64,000 nucleotides of DNA from Qipengyuania intermedia (GTDB lineage: Bacteria; Pseudomonadota; Alphaproteobacteria; Sphingomonadales; Sphingomonadaceae), in NCBI RefSeq assembly GCF_019711615.1, contig NZ_JAIGNS010000002.1:979501-1043500 (forward strand). The letters run 5' to 3'. Each line of letters starts with the position of its first letter. Position 1 is the stretch's first letter. Positions 45,075-56,754 of the stretch are shown piece by piece. The translations under genes and the position numbers were made by a program. The notes below the pieces were generated by a model that was given only the letters and a program-made list of their open reading frames with translations, was not told the origin of the DNA and searched no databases.

Positions 45075-45523
45075 GAAAGGGCCTCCTTCACGAGGCCACT
45101 GGCCTTGCTCATGTCTAGCGTCGCGCCGTGACGGGCTTTCAGTTCGCCCATAACCTTGCCCATGTCCTTCATGCCCTCGGCACCGGTATCGGCCTTGATC
45201 TGGGCGATGGCCGCGCGGGTTTCGTCCTCGCTCATCTGCTTGGGGAGGAACTCCTCGATCACGACGAGTTCGGCCTTCTCCTTGTCGGCCAGTTCCTGCC
45301 GCCCGCCGTCTTCGTACATGGCGATCGATTCGCGGCGCTGCTTGGCCATTTTCATCAGCACGTCGGTGACGAGCTCGTCGTCTTCAGGCTTTTTGTCCGC
45401 AGTGCGCAGTTCGATATCGCGATCCTTGATCTTCGCACCGATCAGGCGGAGCGCGGCGGTGCGCTCCTTGTCCTTGGCCTTCATGGCGGTGACGGTTTCG
45501 GTCTGGATCTTTTCGCGGAGCAT
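45071..45523 (-). CDS. GatB/YqeY domain protein
   Basis: A 150-residue YqeY-like protein with the helical GatB-type tail. LRLIGAKIKDRDIELR opens it, then VLMKMAKQRRESIAMYEDGGRQELADKEKAELVVIEEFLPKQM and ADTGAEGMKDMGKVMGELKARHG complete the family pattern. Paralogues in the amidotransferase bind tRNA, but free YqeY has an uncertain role. It is the first gene of yqeY-lipoprotein-dnaG-rpoD and is divergent from carA. Confidence 0.93.
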   Translation of the reverse strand: MLREKIQTETVTAMKAKDKERTAALRLIGAKIKDRDIELRTADKKPEDDELVTDVLMKMAKQRRESIAMYEDGGRQELADKEKAELVVIEEFLPKQMSEDETRAAIAQIKADTGAEGMKDMGKVMGELKARHGATLDMSKASGLVKEALS

Positions 45524-45598
45524 GAGGCCTCGTAAACGCTAATCTGTGGATGGTTCGGGTCCCATGTAAGGCAAGCTGCCGCAAAGCCAAGTGTTCCG

Positions 45599-45625
45599 CT
45601 TGACGGGCGCGCGCTGCACCTATAG
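45599..45625 (+). promoter_or_regulatory. Candidate sigma-70 promoter of carA
   Basis: CTTGAC (45599-45604) and CTATAG (45620-45625) match the alphaproteobacterial -35 and -10 elements, with a 15-base spacer, shorter than the usual 17. The -10 lies about 50 bases before the carA start. It is based only on motif match. Confidence 0.4.
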
Positions 45626-45675
45626 CGGCCATGGCTTAGCGACATCGCCGGAAACCCCTGACTCGGAGAGCCCCC

Positions 45676-46851
45676 ATGGCCCTGCCCGCATTCTCGCACG
45701 CGCAACCCAAAAGCGCGACGGGAGTCCTCGTCTTCGCGGACGGTACCTGCATCTGGGGCAAGGGCTTCGGCGCTTCCGGATCGGCCGTCGGCGAAGTGTG
45801 CTTCAATACGGCGATGACCGGATACCAGGAGGTGATGACCGATCCCTCCTATGACAGCCAGATCGTCACCTTCACTTTCCCGCATATCGGCAATGTCGGC
45901 GCGAACGAGGAAGACCACGAAAGCCGCGGCCTTGGTGCCGTCGGCTGCGTCGTGCGGCAGGAAGTGACGCCGCAGTCCAATTTCCGCGCACAGCAGGAAT
46001 TCGTCGACTGGATGACCGCCCACGGCAAGATCGGCCTTTCGGGCGTCGACACTCGCGCGCTCACCCGCCGCATCCGCCTCAACGGCGCACCGAACGCAGT
46101 CATCGCGCACAATCCACGCGGTGAGTTCGACATGAAGGCGCTGAAGAAGCAGGCCGCAGAGTGGAGCGGGCTGGAAGGCCTCGACCTGGTTCCCGGCGTG
46201 ACCCGCGATGGGCAGGAAGACTGGAAGGGCGGCCACTGGCAGCTCGGCTTCGGCTATGCCGAAGGGACCGCCGACAAGCCGCACGTCGTCGCTATCGATT
46301 ACGGGGCGAAGGACAATATTTTCCGCAACCTCGTGAAGGCAGGGGCTAAGGTTACCGTCGTGCCCGCGCGCACCTCGCTGGACGAGGTGATGGCGCTGAG
46401 GCCTGATGGCGTGTTCCTTTCGAACGGACCGGGCGATCCGGCGGCAACCGGCGAGTATGCCGTGCCGGTGATCAAGGGCCTGCTGGACGCCGACGTGCCG
46501 CTGTTCGGCATTTGCCTCGGCCACCAGATGCTCGGCCTCGCGGCTGGCGCGAAGACCGCCAAGATGTTCCAAGGCCACCGCGGCGCCAACCACCCCGTCC
46601 AGCGCGTCGGCGGCGAGTGGGGCGACAGCGAAGGCCTCGTCGAGATCACCAGCATGAACCACGGTTTCGCGGTCGATGTGGACACGCTGCCGGACGGTGT
46701 GGAGCAGACCCACGTCTCGCTGTTCGACGGGACGAACTGCGGCATTTCGATCAAGGGCAAGAAGGCGTTCGGCGTGCAGTATCACCCCGAGGCCAGCCCC
46801 GGCCCGCAGGACAGCTTCTATCTGTTCGAGAAATTCGTGGGGATGCTTTGA
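45676..46851 (+). CDS. carA: Carbamoyl-phosphate synthase small subunit
   Basis: The glutamine amidotransferase half of carbamoyl-phosphate synthase. The 391 residues have the N-terminal domain GEVCFNTAMTGYQEVMTDPSY and the class I amidotransferase with GVFLSNGPGDPAAT. The catalytic Cys is in FGICLGHQMLGLA, and the His/Glu pair is in VQYHPEASPGP. The final TGA overlaps the ATG of a lipoprotein gene by one base. That gene separates carA from carB, an unusual interruption of the usual carAB pair. Confidence 0.96.
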   Translation: MALPAFSHAQPKSATGVLVFADGTCIWGKGFGASGSAVGEVCFNTAMTGYQEVMTDPSYDSQIVTFTFPHIGNVGANEEDHESRGLGAVGCVVRQEVTPQSNFRAQQEFVDWMTAHGKIGLSGVDTRALTRRIRLNGAPNAVIAHNPRGEFDMKALKKQAAEWSGLEGLDLVPGVTRDGQEDWKGGHWQLGFGYAEGTADKPHVVAIDYGAKDNIFRNLVKAGAKVTVVPARTSLDEVMALRPDGVFLSNGPGDPAATGEYAVPVIKGLLDADVPLFGICLGHQMLGLAAGAKTAKMFQGHRGANHPVQRVGGEWGDSEGLVEITSMNHGFAVDVDTLPDGVEQTHVSLFDGTNCGISIKGKKAFGVQYHPEASPGPQDSFYLFEKFVGML

Positions 46852-47297
46852 TGTTCTCACCGGATCGGAAAACCTTCGCGTTTCCAATTCTTTGCGTGGC
46901 CCTACTGTCGGCCTGCGCGAACGAAACCGATCTGGACCAGGATCTGTGCTTTGACGGGGGAACGGCTGAAGCCGCGGAGAGCGAATGGAAAGTTGCCTTC
47001 ATCGATCTTAGCGCTGCACCCGCTTCGACCGTCGCCCGCTACCGGGATACCGAAGTGACCGACGGGTGGGGTGCTCCCAGTCAGTGGATACAGTCCGCAG
47101 ATTTCGATGCGGGGCGCCAGCGCTTTATCGAAAGCGGAATCCATCCCGCAGGCACGCTCTACACGGACGAGGAGGGATTGGTTCTGTACCGTTCTCCGCC
47201 AACCCAAGATTCACTTGAGGCAGTGTGCGCGGCATTGCCTTCGGAAGCCAAACTGATCCTCCTGAAACCGACTGCGGCACCGGACGAAAGCAATTAA
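46851..47297 (+). CDS. Small putative lipoprotein between carA and carB
   Basis: A 148-residue protein with a lipoprotein signal (FAFPILCVALLSACANE, lipobox Cys22) and a mature domain holding a Cys at CFDGG and another at VCAALP. It runs from the carA stop (one-base overlap) to immediately before the carB ATG (no gap). It must therefore be cotranscribed with both. I recognise no family. Base use resembles the flanking genes, with little sign of recent transfer. Most relatives carry carA and carB adjacent, so the insertion is worth noting. Confidence 0.82.
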   Translation: MFSPDRKTFAFPILCVALLSACANETDLDQDLCFDGGTAEAAESEWKVAFIDLSAAPASTVARYRDTEVTDGWGAPSQWIQSADFDAGRQRFIESGIHPAGTLYTDEEGLVLYRSPPTQDSLEAVCAALPSEAKLILLKPTAAPDESN

Positions 47298-50200
47298 ATG
47301 CCCAAAAGAACCGACATCTCCTCGATCCTCGTTATTGGCGCCGGTCCGATCATCATCGGCCAGGCCTGCGAGTTCGACTATTCCGGCACGCAGGCGATCA
47401 AGGCGCTGAAGGAAGAGGGCTACCGGGTCATCCTGGTCAACTCCAACCCCGCTACGATCATGACCGATCCGGAAATGGCCGATGCTACCTATGTCGAGCC
47501 GATCACTCCGGAAATTGTCACCAAGATCATCGAGAAAGAGCGCCCCGACGCGGTGCTGCCCACGATGGGCGGGCAGACGGCATTGAACTGTGCGCTCAAG
47601 CTCGACGAGCTGGGCGTGCTGGAGAAGTACGGCGTCCAGATGATCGGCGCCAAGGCTGACGCCATCGACAAGGCGGAAAACCGCCAGCGTTTCCGCGAGG
47701 CGATGGACAAGATCGGCCTGGAAAGCGCGCGCAGCGGTATTGCGAACACGGTGGACGAGGCCTTTGCGGTGCTCGAACGCACCGGTCTGCCCTCGATCAT
47801 CCGGCCCAGCTTCACGCTCGGCGGGACGGGCGGGGGCATCGCCTACAACAAGGCCGAATTCGAGCGGATCGTGCGAGAAGGCCTCGACGCATCGCCCACC
47901 ACCGAAGTCCTGATCGAGGAATCGCTCCTCGGCTGGAAAGAATACGAGATGGAGGTGGTGCGCGACCGCAAGGACAATTGCATCATCATCTGTTCGATCG
48001 AAAACGTCGATCCGATGGGCGTCCACACGGGCGATTCCATCACCGTCGCACCGGCGCTGACGCTGACCGACAAGGAATACCAGATCATGCGCACCGCCTC
48101 GATCGAGGTCTTGCGTGAAATCGGTGTGGAAACAGGCGGTTCGAACGTACAGTTCGCAGTCAATCCCAAGGATGGCCGCCTGATCGTGATCGAGATGAAC
48201 CCGCGTGTCTCGCGCTCCTCGGCGCTGGCATCGAAGGCGACCGGTTTCCCGATCGCGCGCGTCGCGGCAAAGCTGGCGGTGGGTTATACGCTCGACGAAA
48301 TCCAGAACGAGATCACCGGCGCGACGCCTGCCTCTTTCGAACCGACCATCGATTATGTCGTCACCAAGATCCCGCGCTTCGCATTCGAGAAGTTCAAGGG
48401 AGCGAAGGCTGAACTCGCCACGGCCATGAAGTCGGTGGGCGAAGTCATGGCGATCGGTCGCTGCTTTGCCGAGAGCATGCAGAAAGCGCTGCGCGGCCTT
48501 GAAACCGGCCTCGACGGGTTCAACCGCGTCCCCGAACTGGAAGGCGTGAGCCGCGACAAGATCACCGCGGCGCTCTCGCAGCGCACGCCCGATCGTATCC
48601 TCAAGATCGCGCAGGCCTTCCGCGAAGGCCTCACCGTCGATGAAATCCAGCCGATCACCGGGTTCGATCCGTGGTTCCTGCGCCAGATCGAAGCGATCAT
48701 CTACGAAGAGCAGATGCTCGGCCACAACGGCCTGCCGCGCGATGCCGAAGAAATGCGCCGCCTCAAGGCCATGGGCTTCTCCGACAAGCGCCTCGCCACG
48801 CTGGCGGTCCGCTCGGTCGGCGTTGCCGGCGGCATGGCGGAAACGCAGGCCCGCCGTTCCGGGCTCCTGCACGACGCCCTGCGCGCCATGGCCGGCGCCA
48901 CCAGCGAGCAGGAAGTGCGCAAGCTGCGCCAGAAGCTCGGCGTGAACCCCGTTTTCAAGCGGATCGACAGCTGCGCGGCCGAGTTCGAGGCGGTTACGCC
49001 CTATATGTACTCGACCTATGAAGCGCCCAGCTTCGGGGAGCCTGAGGACGAGGCGAAGCCGAGCGATCGCAAGAAGATCGTGATCCTCGGCGGCGGTCCC
49101 AACCGGATCGGGCAGGGCATCGAGTTCGACTATTGCTGCGTCCACGCCTGCTTTGCGCTTGCCGAAGCCGGGTTCGAGACCATCATGGTCAACTGCAACC
49201 CCGAGACCGTTTCGACCGATTACGACACTTCCGACCGCCTCTATTTCGAGCCGTTGACGGAGGAGGACGTGCTGGAAATCCTGCGCGTCGAAATGTCCAG
49301 GGGCGAAGTCGTGGGCGTGATCGTCCAGTTCGGCGGGCAGACCCCGCTCAAGCTGGCCGCTGCGCTCGAACGCGAAGGCATCCCTATCCTCGGCACCTCA
49401 CCCGATGCGATCGACCTTGCCGAAGACCGCGAGCGTTTCGCCAAGCTGGTTTCGAAGCTTAACCTCATGCAGCCGGAGAATGGCATTGCCAAAAGCCGGG
49501 ACGAGGCCGCAGCCGTCGCCGCGCGAATCGGATACCCGGTCCTGTTGCGCCCGAGCTACGTCCTCGGCGGCCGCGCCATGGAGATCGTCGACAGCGAAGC
49601 GCAGCTCGATGACTACATCAACACGGCTGTGAATGTGTCCGGTGACAGCCCCGTGCTGGTCGACCAGTACCTGCGCGATGCGGTGGAATGCGACGTCGAT
49701 GTGATTGCCGATGGCAATGAAGTGCGCATCGCGGGCGTCATGCAGCATATCGAGGAAGCCGGTGTCCACTCGGGAGACAGTGCCTGCACCCTGCCGCCTT
49801 ACAGCCTGCCCGACGACATCGTCGAAGAGATGGAGCGCCAGGCGACTGCCCTGGCAGAGGCGCTCGACGTGCGCGGGCTTATGAATGTCCAGTTCGCGGT
49901 GAAGCATGGCGAGGTTTATCTCATCGAGGTCAATCCACGCGCCAGTCGCACCGTACCCTTCGTCGCCAAGGCCATCGGCCAGCCCGTCGCCAAGGTCGCC
50001 GCGCGCGTGATGGCGGGCGAACCGCTTTCGAATTTCGAGCCGTTCAACCTGCGGCCCGACCACATGGCAGTGAAGGAAGCCGTCTTCCCGTTCAGCCGTT
50101 TTCCCGGCTCCGATCCGGTCCTTTCGCCCGAGATGAAGAGCACCGGCGAAGTGATGGGGATCGACCGCGATTTCCCGGCAGCGTTCCTGAAGTCGCAGCT

Positions 50201-50621
50201 GGGAGCGGGCATGATCCTTCCCGAGGGCGGCACGCTTTTCGTATCGGTCAAGGATAGCGACAAGGAAGTCATTCTCTCCGCGGTCGCAACCGTGCTGGAG
50301 CAGGGCTTCCGTGTCATCGCGACGGGCGGGACACAGCGGTTCCTCGCAGAGCAGGGCCTGAACGTCGAACCGGTCAACAAGGTGGCCGAAGGTCGCCCGC
50401 ACATCGTCGATGCGATCATCGATGGCGAAGTGGACCTGATCTTCAACACGACCGAGGGTTGGCAGTCGCTTCTGGACAGCCAGTCGATCCGTGTGGCGGC
50501 ACTCGAAAAGAAGGTCCCGTACTATACGACCGCTGCGGCCAGCCTGGCTGCTGCGCGGGCGATTGCGGAGGTTTCCACCGAGCAGCTTGAAGTGCGTTCA
50601 TTGCAAGACTATTATAGCTGA
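47298..50621 (+). CDS. carB: Carbamoyl-phosphate synthase large subunit
   Basis: The 1107-residue synthetase subunit that makes carbamoyl phosphate for pyrimidines and arginine. It has two related ATP-grasp halves. The first begins [21 protein letters not shown], with [14 protein letters not shown]. The second begins [21 protein letters not shown], with [14 protein letters not shown]-terminal MGS-like allosteric domain (from about residue 970, [20 protein letters not shown]) completes it. The start abuts the preceding lipoprotein stop. Confidence 0.97.
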   Translation: MPKRTDISSILVIGAGPIIIGQACEFDYSGTQAIKALKEEGYRVILVNSNPATIMTDPEMADATYVEPITPEIVTKIIEKERPDAVLPTMGGQTALNCALKLDELGVLEKYGVQMIGAKADAIDKAENRQRFREAMDKIGLESARSGIANTVDEAFAVLERTGLPSIIRPSFTLGGTGGGIAYNKAEFERIVREGLDASPTTEVLIEESLLGWKEYEMEVVRDRKDNCIIICSIENVDPMGVHTGDSITVAPALTLTDKEYQIMRTASIEVLREIGVETGGSNVQFAVNPKDGRLIVIEMNPRVSRSSALASKATGFPIARVAAKLAVGYTLDEIQNEITGATPASFEPTIDYVVTKIPRFAFEKFKGAKAELATAMKSVGEVMAIGRCFAESMQKALRGLETGLDGFNRVPELEGVSRDKITAALSQRTPDRILKIAQAFREGLTVDEIQPITGFDPWFLRQIEAIIYEEQMLGHNGLPRDAEEMRRLKAMGFSDKRLATLAVRSVGVAGGMAETQARRSGLLHDALRAMAGATSEQEVRKLRQKLGVNPVFKRIDSCAAEFEAVTPYMYSTYEAPSFGEPEDEAKPSDRKKIVILGGGPNRIGQGIEFDYCCVHACFALAEAGFETIMVNCNPETVSTDYDTSDRLYFEPLTEEDVLEILRVEMSRGEVVGVIVQFGGQTPLKLAAALEREGIPILGTSPDAIDLAEDRERFAKLVSKLNLMQPENGIAKSRDEAAAVAARIGYPVLLRPSYVLGGRAMEIVDSEAQLDDYINTAVNVSGDSPVLVDQYLRDAVECDVDVIADGNEVRIAGVMQHIEEAGVHSGDSACTLPPYSLPDDIVEEMERQATALAEALDVRGLMNVQFAVKHGEVYLIEVNPRASRTVPFVAKAIGQPVAKVAARVMAGEPLSNFEPFNLRPDHMAVKEAVFPFSRFPGSDPVLSPEMKSTGEVMGIDRDFPAAFLKSQLGAGMILPEGGTLFVSVKDSDKEVILSAVATVLEQGFRVIATGGTQRFLAEQGLNVEPVNKVAEGRPHIVDAIIDGEVDLIFNTTEGWQSLLDSQSIRVAALEKKVPYYTTAAASLAAARAIAEVSTEQLEVRSLQDYYS

Positions 50622-50733
50622 CAAGAACACACGCCCATTTTCCCGACATACGAACATTCCAAGGCCCGCTTTTCCTGCGGGTGGGTTCGAATTGTCCCGG
50701 GAGGCAGGGCAAGCAGGAAGGATTTGGGGTTCC

Positions 50734-51201
50734 ATGGATAAAGTGCCGATGCTGGCCGAGGGCTACGAGAAGCTCACTGCCGATCTGAAGGTGCTGCGTG
50801 CCGAAAGGCCGAGGATCGTCGACGCGATCGAGGAAGCTCGCGCGCACGGCGACCTTTCGGAAAACGCCGAATACCACGCCGCGAAAGAGCGTCAGGGCCA
50901 GGTGGAAGCCATGATCGGCGACTTGGAAGACAAGATCAGCCGCGCGCAGATCATCGACCCGAGCACGCTTTCGGGCGACAAGGTCGTCTTCGGCGCGACC
51001 GTGACCCTGCTCGACGAAGACGATAAGCCGGTGAAGTACCAGATCGTCGGCCAGACCGAAGCGGATGCTTCCAAGGGCCGGATTTCCTACACCTCGCCGA
51101 TCGCGCGCGCGCTGATCGGCAAGCAGGTAGAGGAAGAGGTCGAGGTGACCGTACCCTCGGGCGACAAGTTCTACCTGATCGACAAGATCGAATTCATCTG
51201 A
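50734..51201 (+). CDS. greA: Transcription elongation factor GreA
   Basis: Releases stalled RNA polymerase by stimulating transcript cleavage. The 155 residues contain the coiled coil ([45 protein letters not shown], with the tip D/E residues). The C-terminal FKBP-like domain has [15 protein letters not shown] and [17 protein letters not shown] 50734 is used. An upstream in-frame extension to 50491 is shadow. A clear terminator follows. Confidence 0.96.
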   Translation: MDKVPMLAEGYEKLTADLKVLRAERPRIVDAIEEARAHGDLSENAEYHAAKERQGQVEAMIGDLEDKISRAQIIDPSTLSGDKVVFGATVTLLDEDDKPVKYQIVGQTEADASKGRISYTSPIARALIGKQVEEEVEVTVPSGDKFYLIDKIEFI

Positions 51202-51209
51202 GGCAAAAT

Positions 51210-51230
51210 GCCATCAGTCGATGGCTTTTT
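51210..51230 (+). terminator. Rho-independent terminator of greA
   Basis: GCCATC (51210-51215), loop AGTC, GATGGC (51220-51225) and a run of five T form a standard intrinsic terminator nine bases after the greA stop. The stem overlaps the 3' end of the convergent GNAT gene. Confidence 0.85.
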
Positions 51231-51690
51231 CCATCGCCCAGTTGTGAATCGGCACCCCGTCGATTTCGAATTCGCGTTTTTCCGTAGCCACGTAACCCGC
51301 TTCCTCGAAAGAGGGGCGGGCGAGGTCACTCGCCTCGGTGTAGAGGCGGGTGATGCCGTGATGCTTGGCATAGAGCGATGCGGTCGCCAGCAGGTTCAGC
51401 GCTAGGCCTTTGCGGGTGTGCGCCGGATCATTGTAGAGATGATCCAGATGCCCGTCCGGCTCCAGCAGCGCATAGGCGACCGGGGCGTCGTCCTCGTCGG
51501 CGGCGACGAAGATCGTCGCGCCATTGCTCACGCGCTCGCGATAGAGCGCCGCACCCGGGTGCCGCGATAGCCAGACATCCACCTGCTCGTCCGAATAGGC
51601 TTCGGGTCCAATGCCCTTGATCGCGGCCCTGCAGACCGAGGCCAAGGCCTCTGCATCCGAATCCTGGTAGGGCCGGATCGAGTAGGCCAC
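51214..51690 (-). CDS. GNAT family N-acetyltransferase
   Basis: Predicted acetyl-CoA-dependent acetyltransferase of 158 residues. The N-terminus (AYSIRPYQDSDAEALASVC) is the beta1-alpha1 of the fold. PVAYALLEPDGHLDHLYNDPAHTRKGLALNLL contains the acetyl-CoA loop (R/K-x-G-x-A-like RKGLAL). ARPSFEEAGYVATEKREFEIDGVPIHNWAMEK is the usual ElaA/YafP-like ending. The substrate is unknown. It follows the DUF4170 gene by seven bases. Confidence 0.9.
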   Translation of the reverse strand: MAYSIRPYQDSDAEALASVCRAAIKGIGPEAYSDEQVDVWLSRHPGAALYRERVSNGATIFVAADEDDAPVAYALLEPDGHLDHLYNDPAHTRKGLALNLLATASLYAKHHGITRLYTEASDLARPSFEEAGYVATEKREFEIDGVPIHNWAMEKAID

Positions 51691-51697
51691 GACCTTG

Positions 51698-51928
51698 TCA
51701 GGCCTCCGGATCGAGCAGCTTATGCAGGTGGACGATGACGTATTTCATTTCGGCATCGTCGACCGTGCGCTGCGCATTGCCGCGCCATGCGCTTTCGGCG
51801 TCTTCATAAGTGGAATAGACGCCCGCGACGTGGATGCTCTCGGGATCGCTGAACGTCACGCTGCGCGGATCGGTCACCCGGCCGCCCATGACGAGGTAGA
51901 GCGTCTGCTTGCTCTCTTTTTCTTCCAT
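51698..51928 (-). CDS. DUF4170 family protein
   Basis: A small 76-residue cytoplasmic protein of the alphaproteobacterial DUF4170 family. YLVMGGRVTDPRSVTFSD is followed by VAGVYSTYEDAESAWRGNAQRTVDDAEMKYVIVHLHKLL. The family has no assigned function. ATG 51928 is chosen. The frame is open to 52021 but the added residues are basic and not family-like. The GNAT gene follows. Confidence 0.85.
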   Translation of the reverse strand: MEEKESKQTLYLVMGGRVTDPRSVTFSDPESIHVAGVYSTYEDAESAWRGNAQRTVDDAEMKYVIVHLHKLLDPEA

Positions 51929-52035
51929 GATGTCTGTTTTCCGATCTTGGGGAGGAGATTTGCGACGCCCATAGCGAAAGCGGCGCGACAGGAAAACCCG
52001 TCGCGCCGCTTTGGCACTCAACTGCTACTTATGTC

Positions 52036-52545
52036 TTAGCGACCGACGCGCGCCTTGAGGTCGCGCACAGTGCGTGACGACTTGCGGCTCGCCTTGCGGC
52101 CGCTGGACCTGAGCGCATCACCGAGCGAATCGGCGCGATAAGCCGCATCACGCTTGAGCCTACGGGCCTGCGTGCCGGCGGCATCGGTGTAATCTTCGAA
52201 CTTGTCGCCGACTTCGTCGATGATCGAGAGGCCGTAAGCGAGGGCTGCGTCCGCTGCATAGGTTGCGAGCGAGCCGCCGCGGCGACCGAGTTCGCGGCCC
52301 CTGCGAGTCATCGCGCCGATGGCGAGACCGACTACGACTGCACCGGCGACGGTTGCGACCGGGTGCTTCTTGGCAAAGTCGACCGCGCTGTCTGCTACGT
52401 CCTTCGCCTGGTCAGCGAAGCTGCGTTCTTCATTGCGCTTCTCGCCAGCTTCGATCCGCTTGCGCAGGCGCTCGCGCTTCTGCTCGTCGCTGAGCTGGCT
52501 GTCGGCGCTGATGGGGGTGACGTTTGTGGTGGCGTTGTCTGCCAT
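52036..52545 (-). CDS. Membrane-anchored protein, YqjD/DUF883-like
   Basis: A 169-residue protein. A charged helical N-terminus (EQKRERLRKRIEAGEKRNEERSFADQ) is followed by AKDVADSAVDFAKKHPVATVAGAVVVGLAIGAM, the YqjD-like single membrane segment preceded by helix and glycine motifs. A basic Arg/Lys/Ser tail (about 130-169) comes last. YqjD in E. coli is an inner-membrane protein associated with stationary-phase ribosomes. Sequence resemblance here is only partial. It ends a group of four small membrane-protein genes. Confidence 0.72.
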   Translation of the reverse strand: MADNATTNVTPISADSQLSDEQKRERLRKRIEAGEKRNEERSFADQAKDVADSAVDFAKKHPVATVAGAVVVGLAIGAMTRRGRELGRRGGSLATYAADAALAYGLSIIDEVGDKFEDYTDAAGTQARRLKRDAAYRADSLGDALRSSGRKASRKSSRTVRDLKARVGR

Positions 52546-52605
52546 GTTTTTTCTCCGGAATTTGTGTTCGTGGAGTCAACGGTTCGAGGGGGCCGGACGT
52601 TCCGC

Positions 52606-52917
52606 CTACTCGTCGTCTTGCGCTGTCTCTTCGTCGACTTCGGGCTCGAGGCCGAAGATCGATAGGATCGGGTTGCGCGCAAACCAGACCACGACAGCTG
52701 CGAGAAGTGCCGCCAGCGCGCCCTTGTTATTTTCCGCGACTTCCACCGCTTCTTCGTAAACGTCGACGGCGCCTTCGCGGACCCGATCGAATGCGCGTTC
52801 GCCCAAGGATTTTCCGCTGAACGTCGCCTTCAGATTTTCGATGTCGGCATCGACCAGTGCTCGCGCGGAGTTTCGCAGGTGACGGTCGGCCAGCATCTGA
52901 GCCTTGCGATCACTCAT
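52606..52917 (-). CDS. Small membrane protein, YqjK-like position
   Basis: A 103-residue protein with an amphipathic N-terminal helix (KAQMLADRHLRNSARALVDAD) and a hydrophobic segment (NNKGALAALLAAVVVWFARNPIL, about 68-90). An acidic tail ends it. I choose ATG 52917: GGAGG lies six bases before it, whereas it would directly abut ATG 52923. It overlaps the upstream gene's stop by eight bases. Its place in the group resembles yqjK of the E. coli yqjDEK set, but sequence similarity is not strong. Confidence 0.72.
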   Translation of the reverse strand: MSDRKAQMLADRHLRNSARALVDADIENLKATFSGKSLGERAFDRVREGAVDVYEEAVEVAENNKGALAALLAAVVVWFARNPILSIFGLEPEVDEETAQDDE

Positions 52918-53341
52918 TGCCATCCTCCGAGAATGCTTCCCGAATTTCGTCGATGCGCGATTTCAGAAGATTGAGAAACAAGATGCCGAGAGCAACAAGC
53001 GCGAGGGTCACGATGGCCGTTGCGATCCATGGCCCCACCAGCGGAGCCAAAGCGATCACCAATCCTACTGTCATCGCGATCAGGGCCAGGTGAAGCACAC
53101 CAAAGGCGCCGAGCCCGTAAGCTACGACGCCTTTGATCCTGTTTGCCGCAAAGCCCGCACGGCTTTTCTGGTAGGCCATTTCGGCCTCGGCATAGGTCTT
53201 GCCATCGTCCAGAAGGGCGAGGACATCGTCTACAAGGGAAGGGCCGGGTGAATCGGCGCCGTCTTCTTCGGGCTCATACTCGTCCGGCAAATCGACCGGG
53301 CTTTGATACGGCGCGTTCCCGCGCTCTTCTTCTTCGAGCAT
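52910..53341 (-). CDS. Phage-holin-family (DUF1469, YqjE-like) membrane protein
   Basis: A 143-residue protein. An acidic N-terminus (LEEEERGNAPYQSPVDLPDEYEPEEDG) is followed by a helix, then two hydrophobic segments (about residues 82-110 and 112-132) and DEIREAFSEDGNE at the end. It belongs to the DUF1469/YqjE type, labelled phage holin by databases. No prophage genes are present, so lysis is unlikely. ATG 53341 has AAGGGGGG just upstream. A GTG at 53359 has none. Confidence 0.75.
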   Translation of the reverse strand: MLEEEERGNAPYQSPVDLPDEYEPEEDGADSPGPSLVDDVLALLDDGKTYAEAEMAYQKSRAGFAANRIKGVVAYGLGAFGVLHLALIAMTVGLVIALAPLVGPWIATAIVTLALVALGILFLNLLKSRIDEIREAFSEDGNE

Positions 53342-53362
53342 CGAGCCCCCCTTGCTCACCGA

Positions 53363-55609
<2,247 letters not shown>

Positions 55610-55695
55610 GGCGGCGTTGGCAATATTTCGATGTGCATTGCCATGCGGTGATGGTCTGGCTAGCCTTTCCTACCTAGGGAGAGGGCAGTTTTCGC

Positions 55696-56754
55696 ATGGA
55701 CCATATTCCGGGTCACCCGGACGACATTACTGCGGCCTGGCTGGGTGAGTTGCTCGGGGCGGAAGTAACCGATCTTAGCTGGACACCGATCGGCACCGGA
55801 CAGGTCGGCGACAGCGTCCGGATTACCTTGCAAGGACCGGAAGTGGGCGGGCGGGTACCGCGAACCCTCGCGGCCAAGTTTCCTGCCGCCGACGACACCA
55901 GCCGCGCCACCGCTGCGCTGTTCGGGCTCTATCGCAAGGAAGTCCACTTCTACCGCGAGGCCGCGCCCAAGCTGGATGTGCGGGTGCCGACAGTGCATTT
56001 CGCGGACGTGTGCGACGACGGGCAGCGGTTCTGTCTCATCTTCGAAGATCTCGGACCGGCGCGGCAGGGCGACCAGATCAAGGGTTGCTCGCTCTCGGAC
56101 GCGAAAGCGGCGATGAGGCAGGCGGCTGCAATTCACGCGCCCAGCTGGCGGAACAGCGACCTGCTTTCTGCGCAATGGATACAGCCGGCACCCGATCTCG
56201 GAGAAAAGATTGCCGCCATGTACCCGCAAGCGCAGGCGGTGTTCCGGGAGCGCTACGCGGCGCAGCTCGAGCCTGAATACATGGCGGTCTGCGATGAACT
56301 TGCAGAAATGACGACGCAGTACCACCAGAGGAACGGGGATCCCCAGTGCCTGGTCCACGGGGATTTCCGTCTCGACAACATGCTGTTCGACATCCACGGC
56401 GGTGCTGAGGCGGTCGCGATCCTGGACTGGCAGACAGTCACCATTGGCAAGGCAATGACCGACATCGGTTATTTCTTGGGCTGCGGGATCGGCGATCTGG
56501 GCCTTGAGCACGAGGACGAACTGCTCGACCTGTATCTCTACGAGATGAAGGCCCGCGGCGTGGATTTGACTCGCGCGGAAATTGACGCCGATTTGCGGAC
56601 GGGCATCCTTCATGGTGTTTCGACCGCAGTTTTCAGCGCGGCATTCGTCGAACGCACGGAGCGTGGCGACGCCAATTTCCTGTCGATGGCGCGCGGCGCT
56701 TGCGCCATGGCCCTGCGGCATGACAGCATAGGTGCGTTGAAGGAGGAGTGCTGA
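55696..56754 (+). CDS. Phosphotransferase, aminoglycoside/EcK-like kinase fold
   Basis: A 352-residue kinase-like protein. LSWTPIGTGQVGDSVRITL is the glycine-rich N-lobe loop. CLVHGDFRLDNMLFDIHGG carries the catalytic Asp, and VAILDWQTVTIGKAMTDIGYFLG the metal-binding Asp. The family includes EcKinase and acyl-CoA-dehydrogenase-linked phosphotransferases, and may phosphorylate small alcohols. The stop overlaps the next gene's start (TGATG), so both are translated together. The substrate is unknown. It is unlikely to be a drug-resistance gene, given its length and chromosomal setting. Confidence 0.85.
   Translation: MDHIPGHPDDITAAWLGELLGAEVTDLSWTPIGTGQVGDSVRITLQGPEVGGRVPRTLAAKFPAADDTSRATAALFGLYRKEVHFYREAAPKLDVRVPTVHFADVCDDGQRFCLIFEDLGPARQGDQIKGCSLSDAKAAMRQAAAIHAPSWRNSDLLSAQWIQPAPDLGEKIAAMYPQAQAVFRERYAAQLEPEYMAVCDELAEMTTQYHQRNGDPQCLVHGDFRLDNMLFDIHGGAEAVAILDWQTVTIGKAMTDIGYFLGCGIGDLGLEHEDELLDLYLYEMKARGVDLTRAEIDADLRTGILHGVSTAVFSAAFVERTERGDANFLSMARGACAMALRHDSIGALKEEC

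Noticed and set aside
47211-49145. 644-codon open frame opposite carB
   Set aside because: Antisense shadow of carB; the sequence is arginine/leucine/aspartate-rich and lacks motifs.
52910-53341. Prophage holin
   Set aside because: No endolysin, tail, capsid or integrase genes nearby; the YqjE-like family explains it better.
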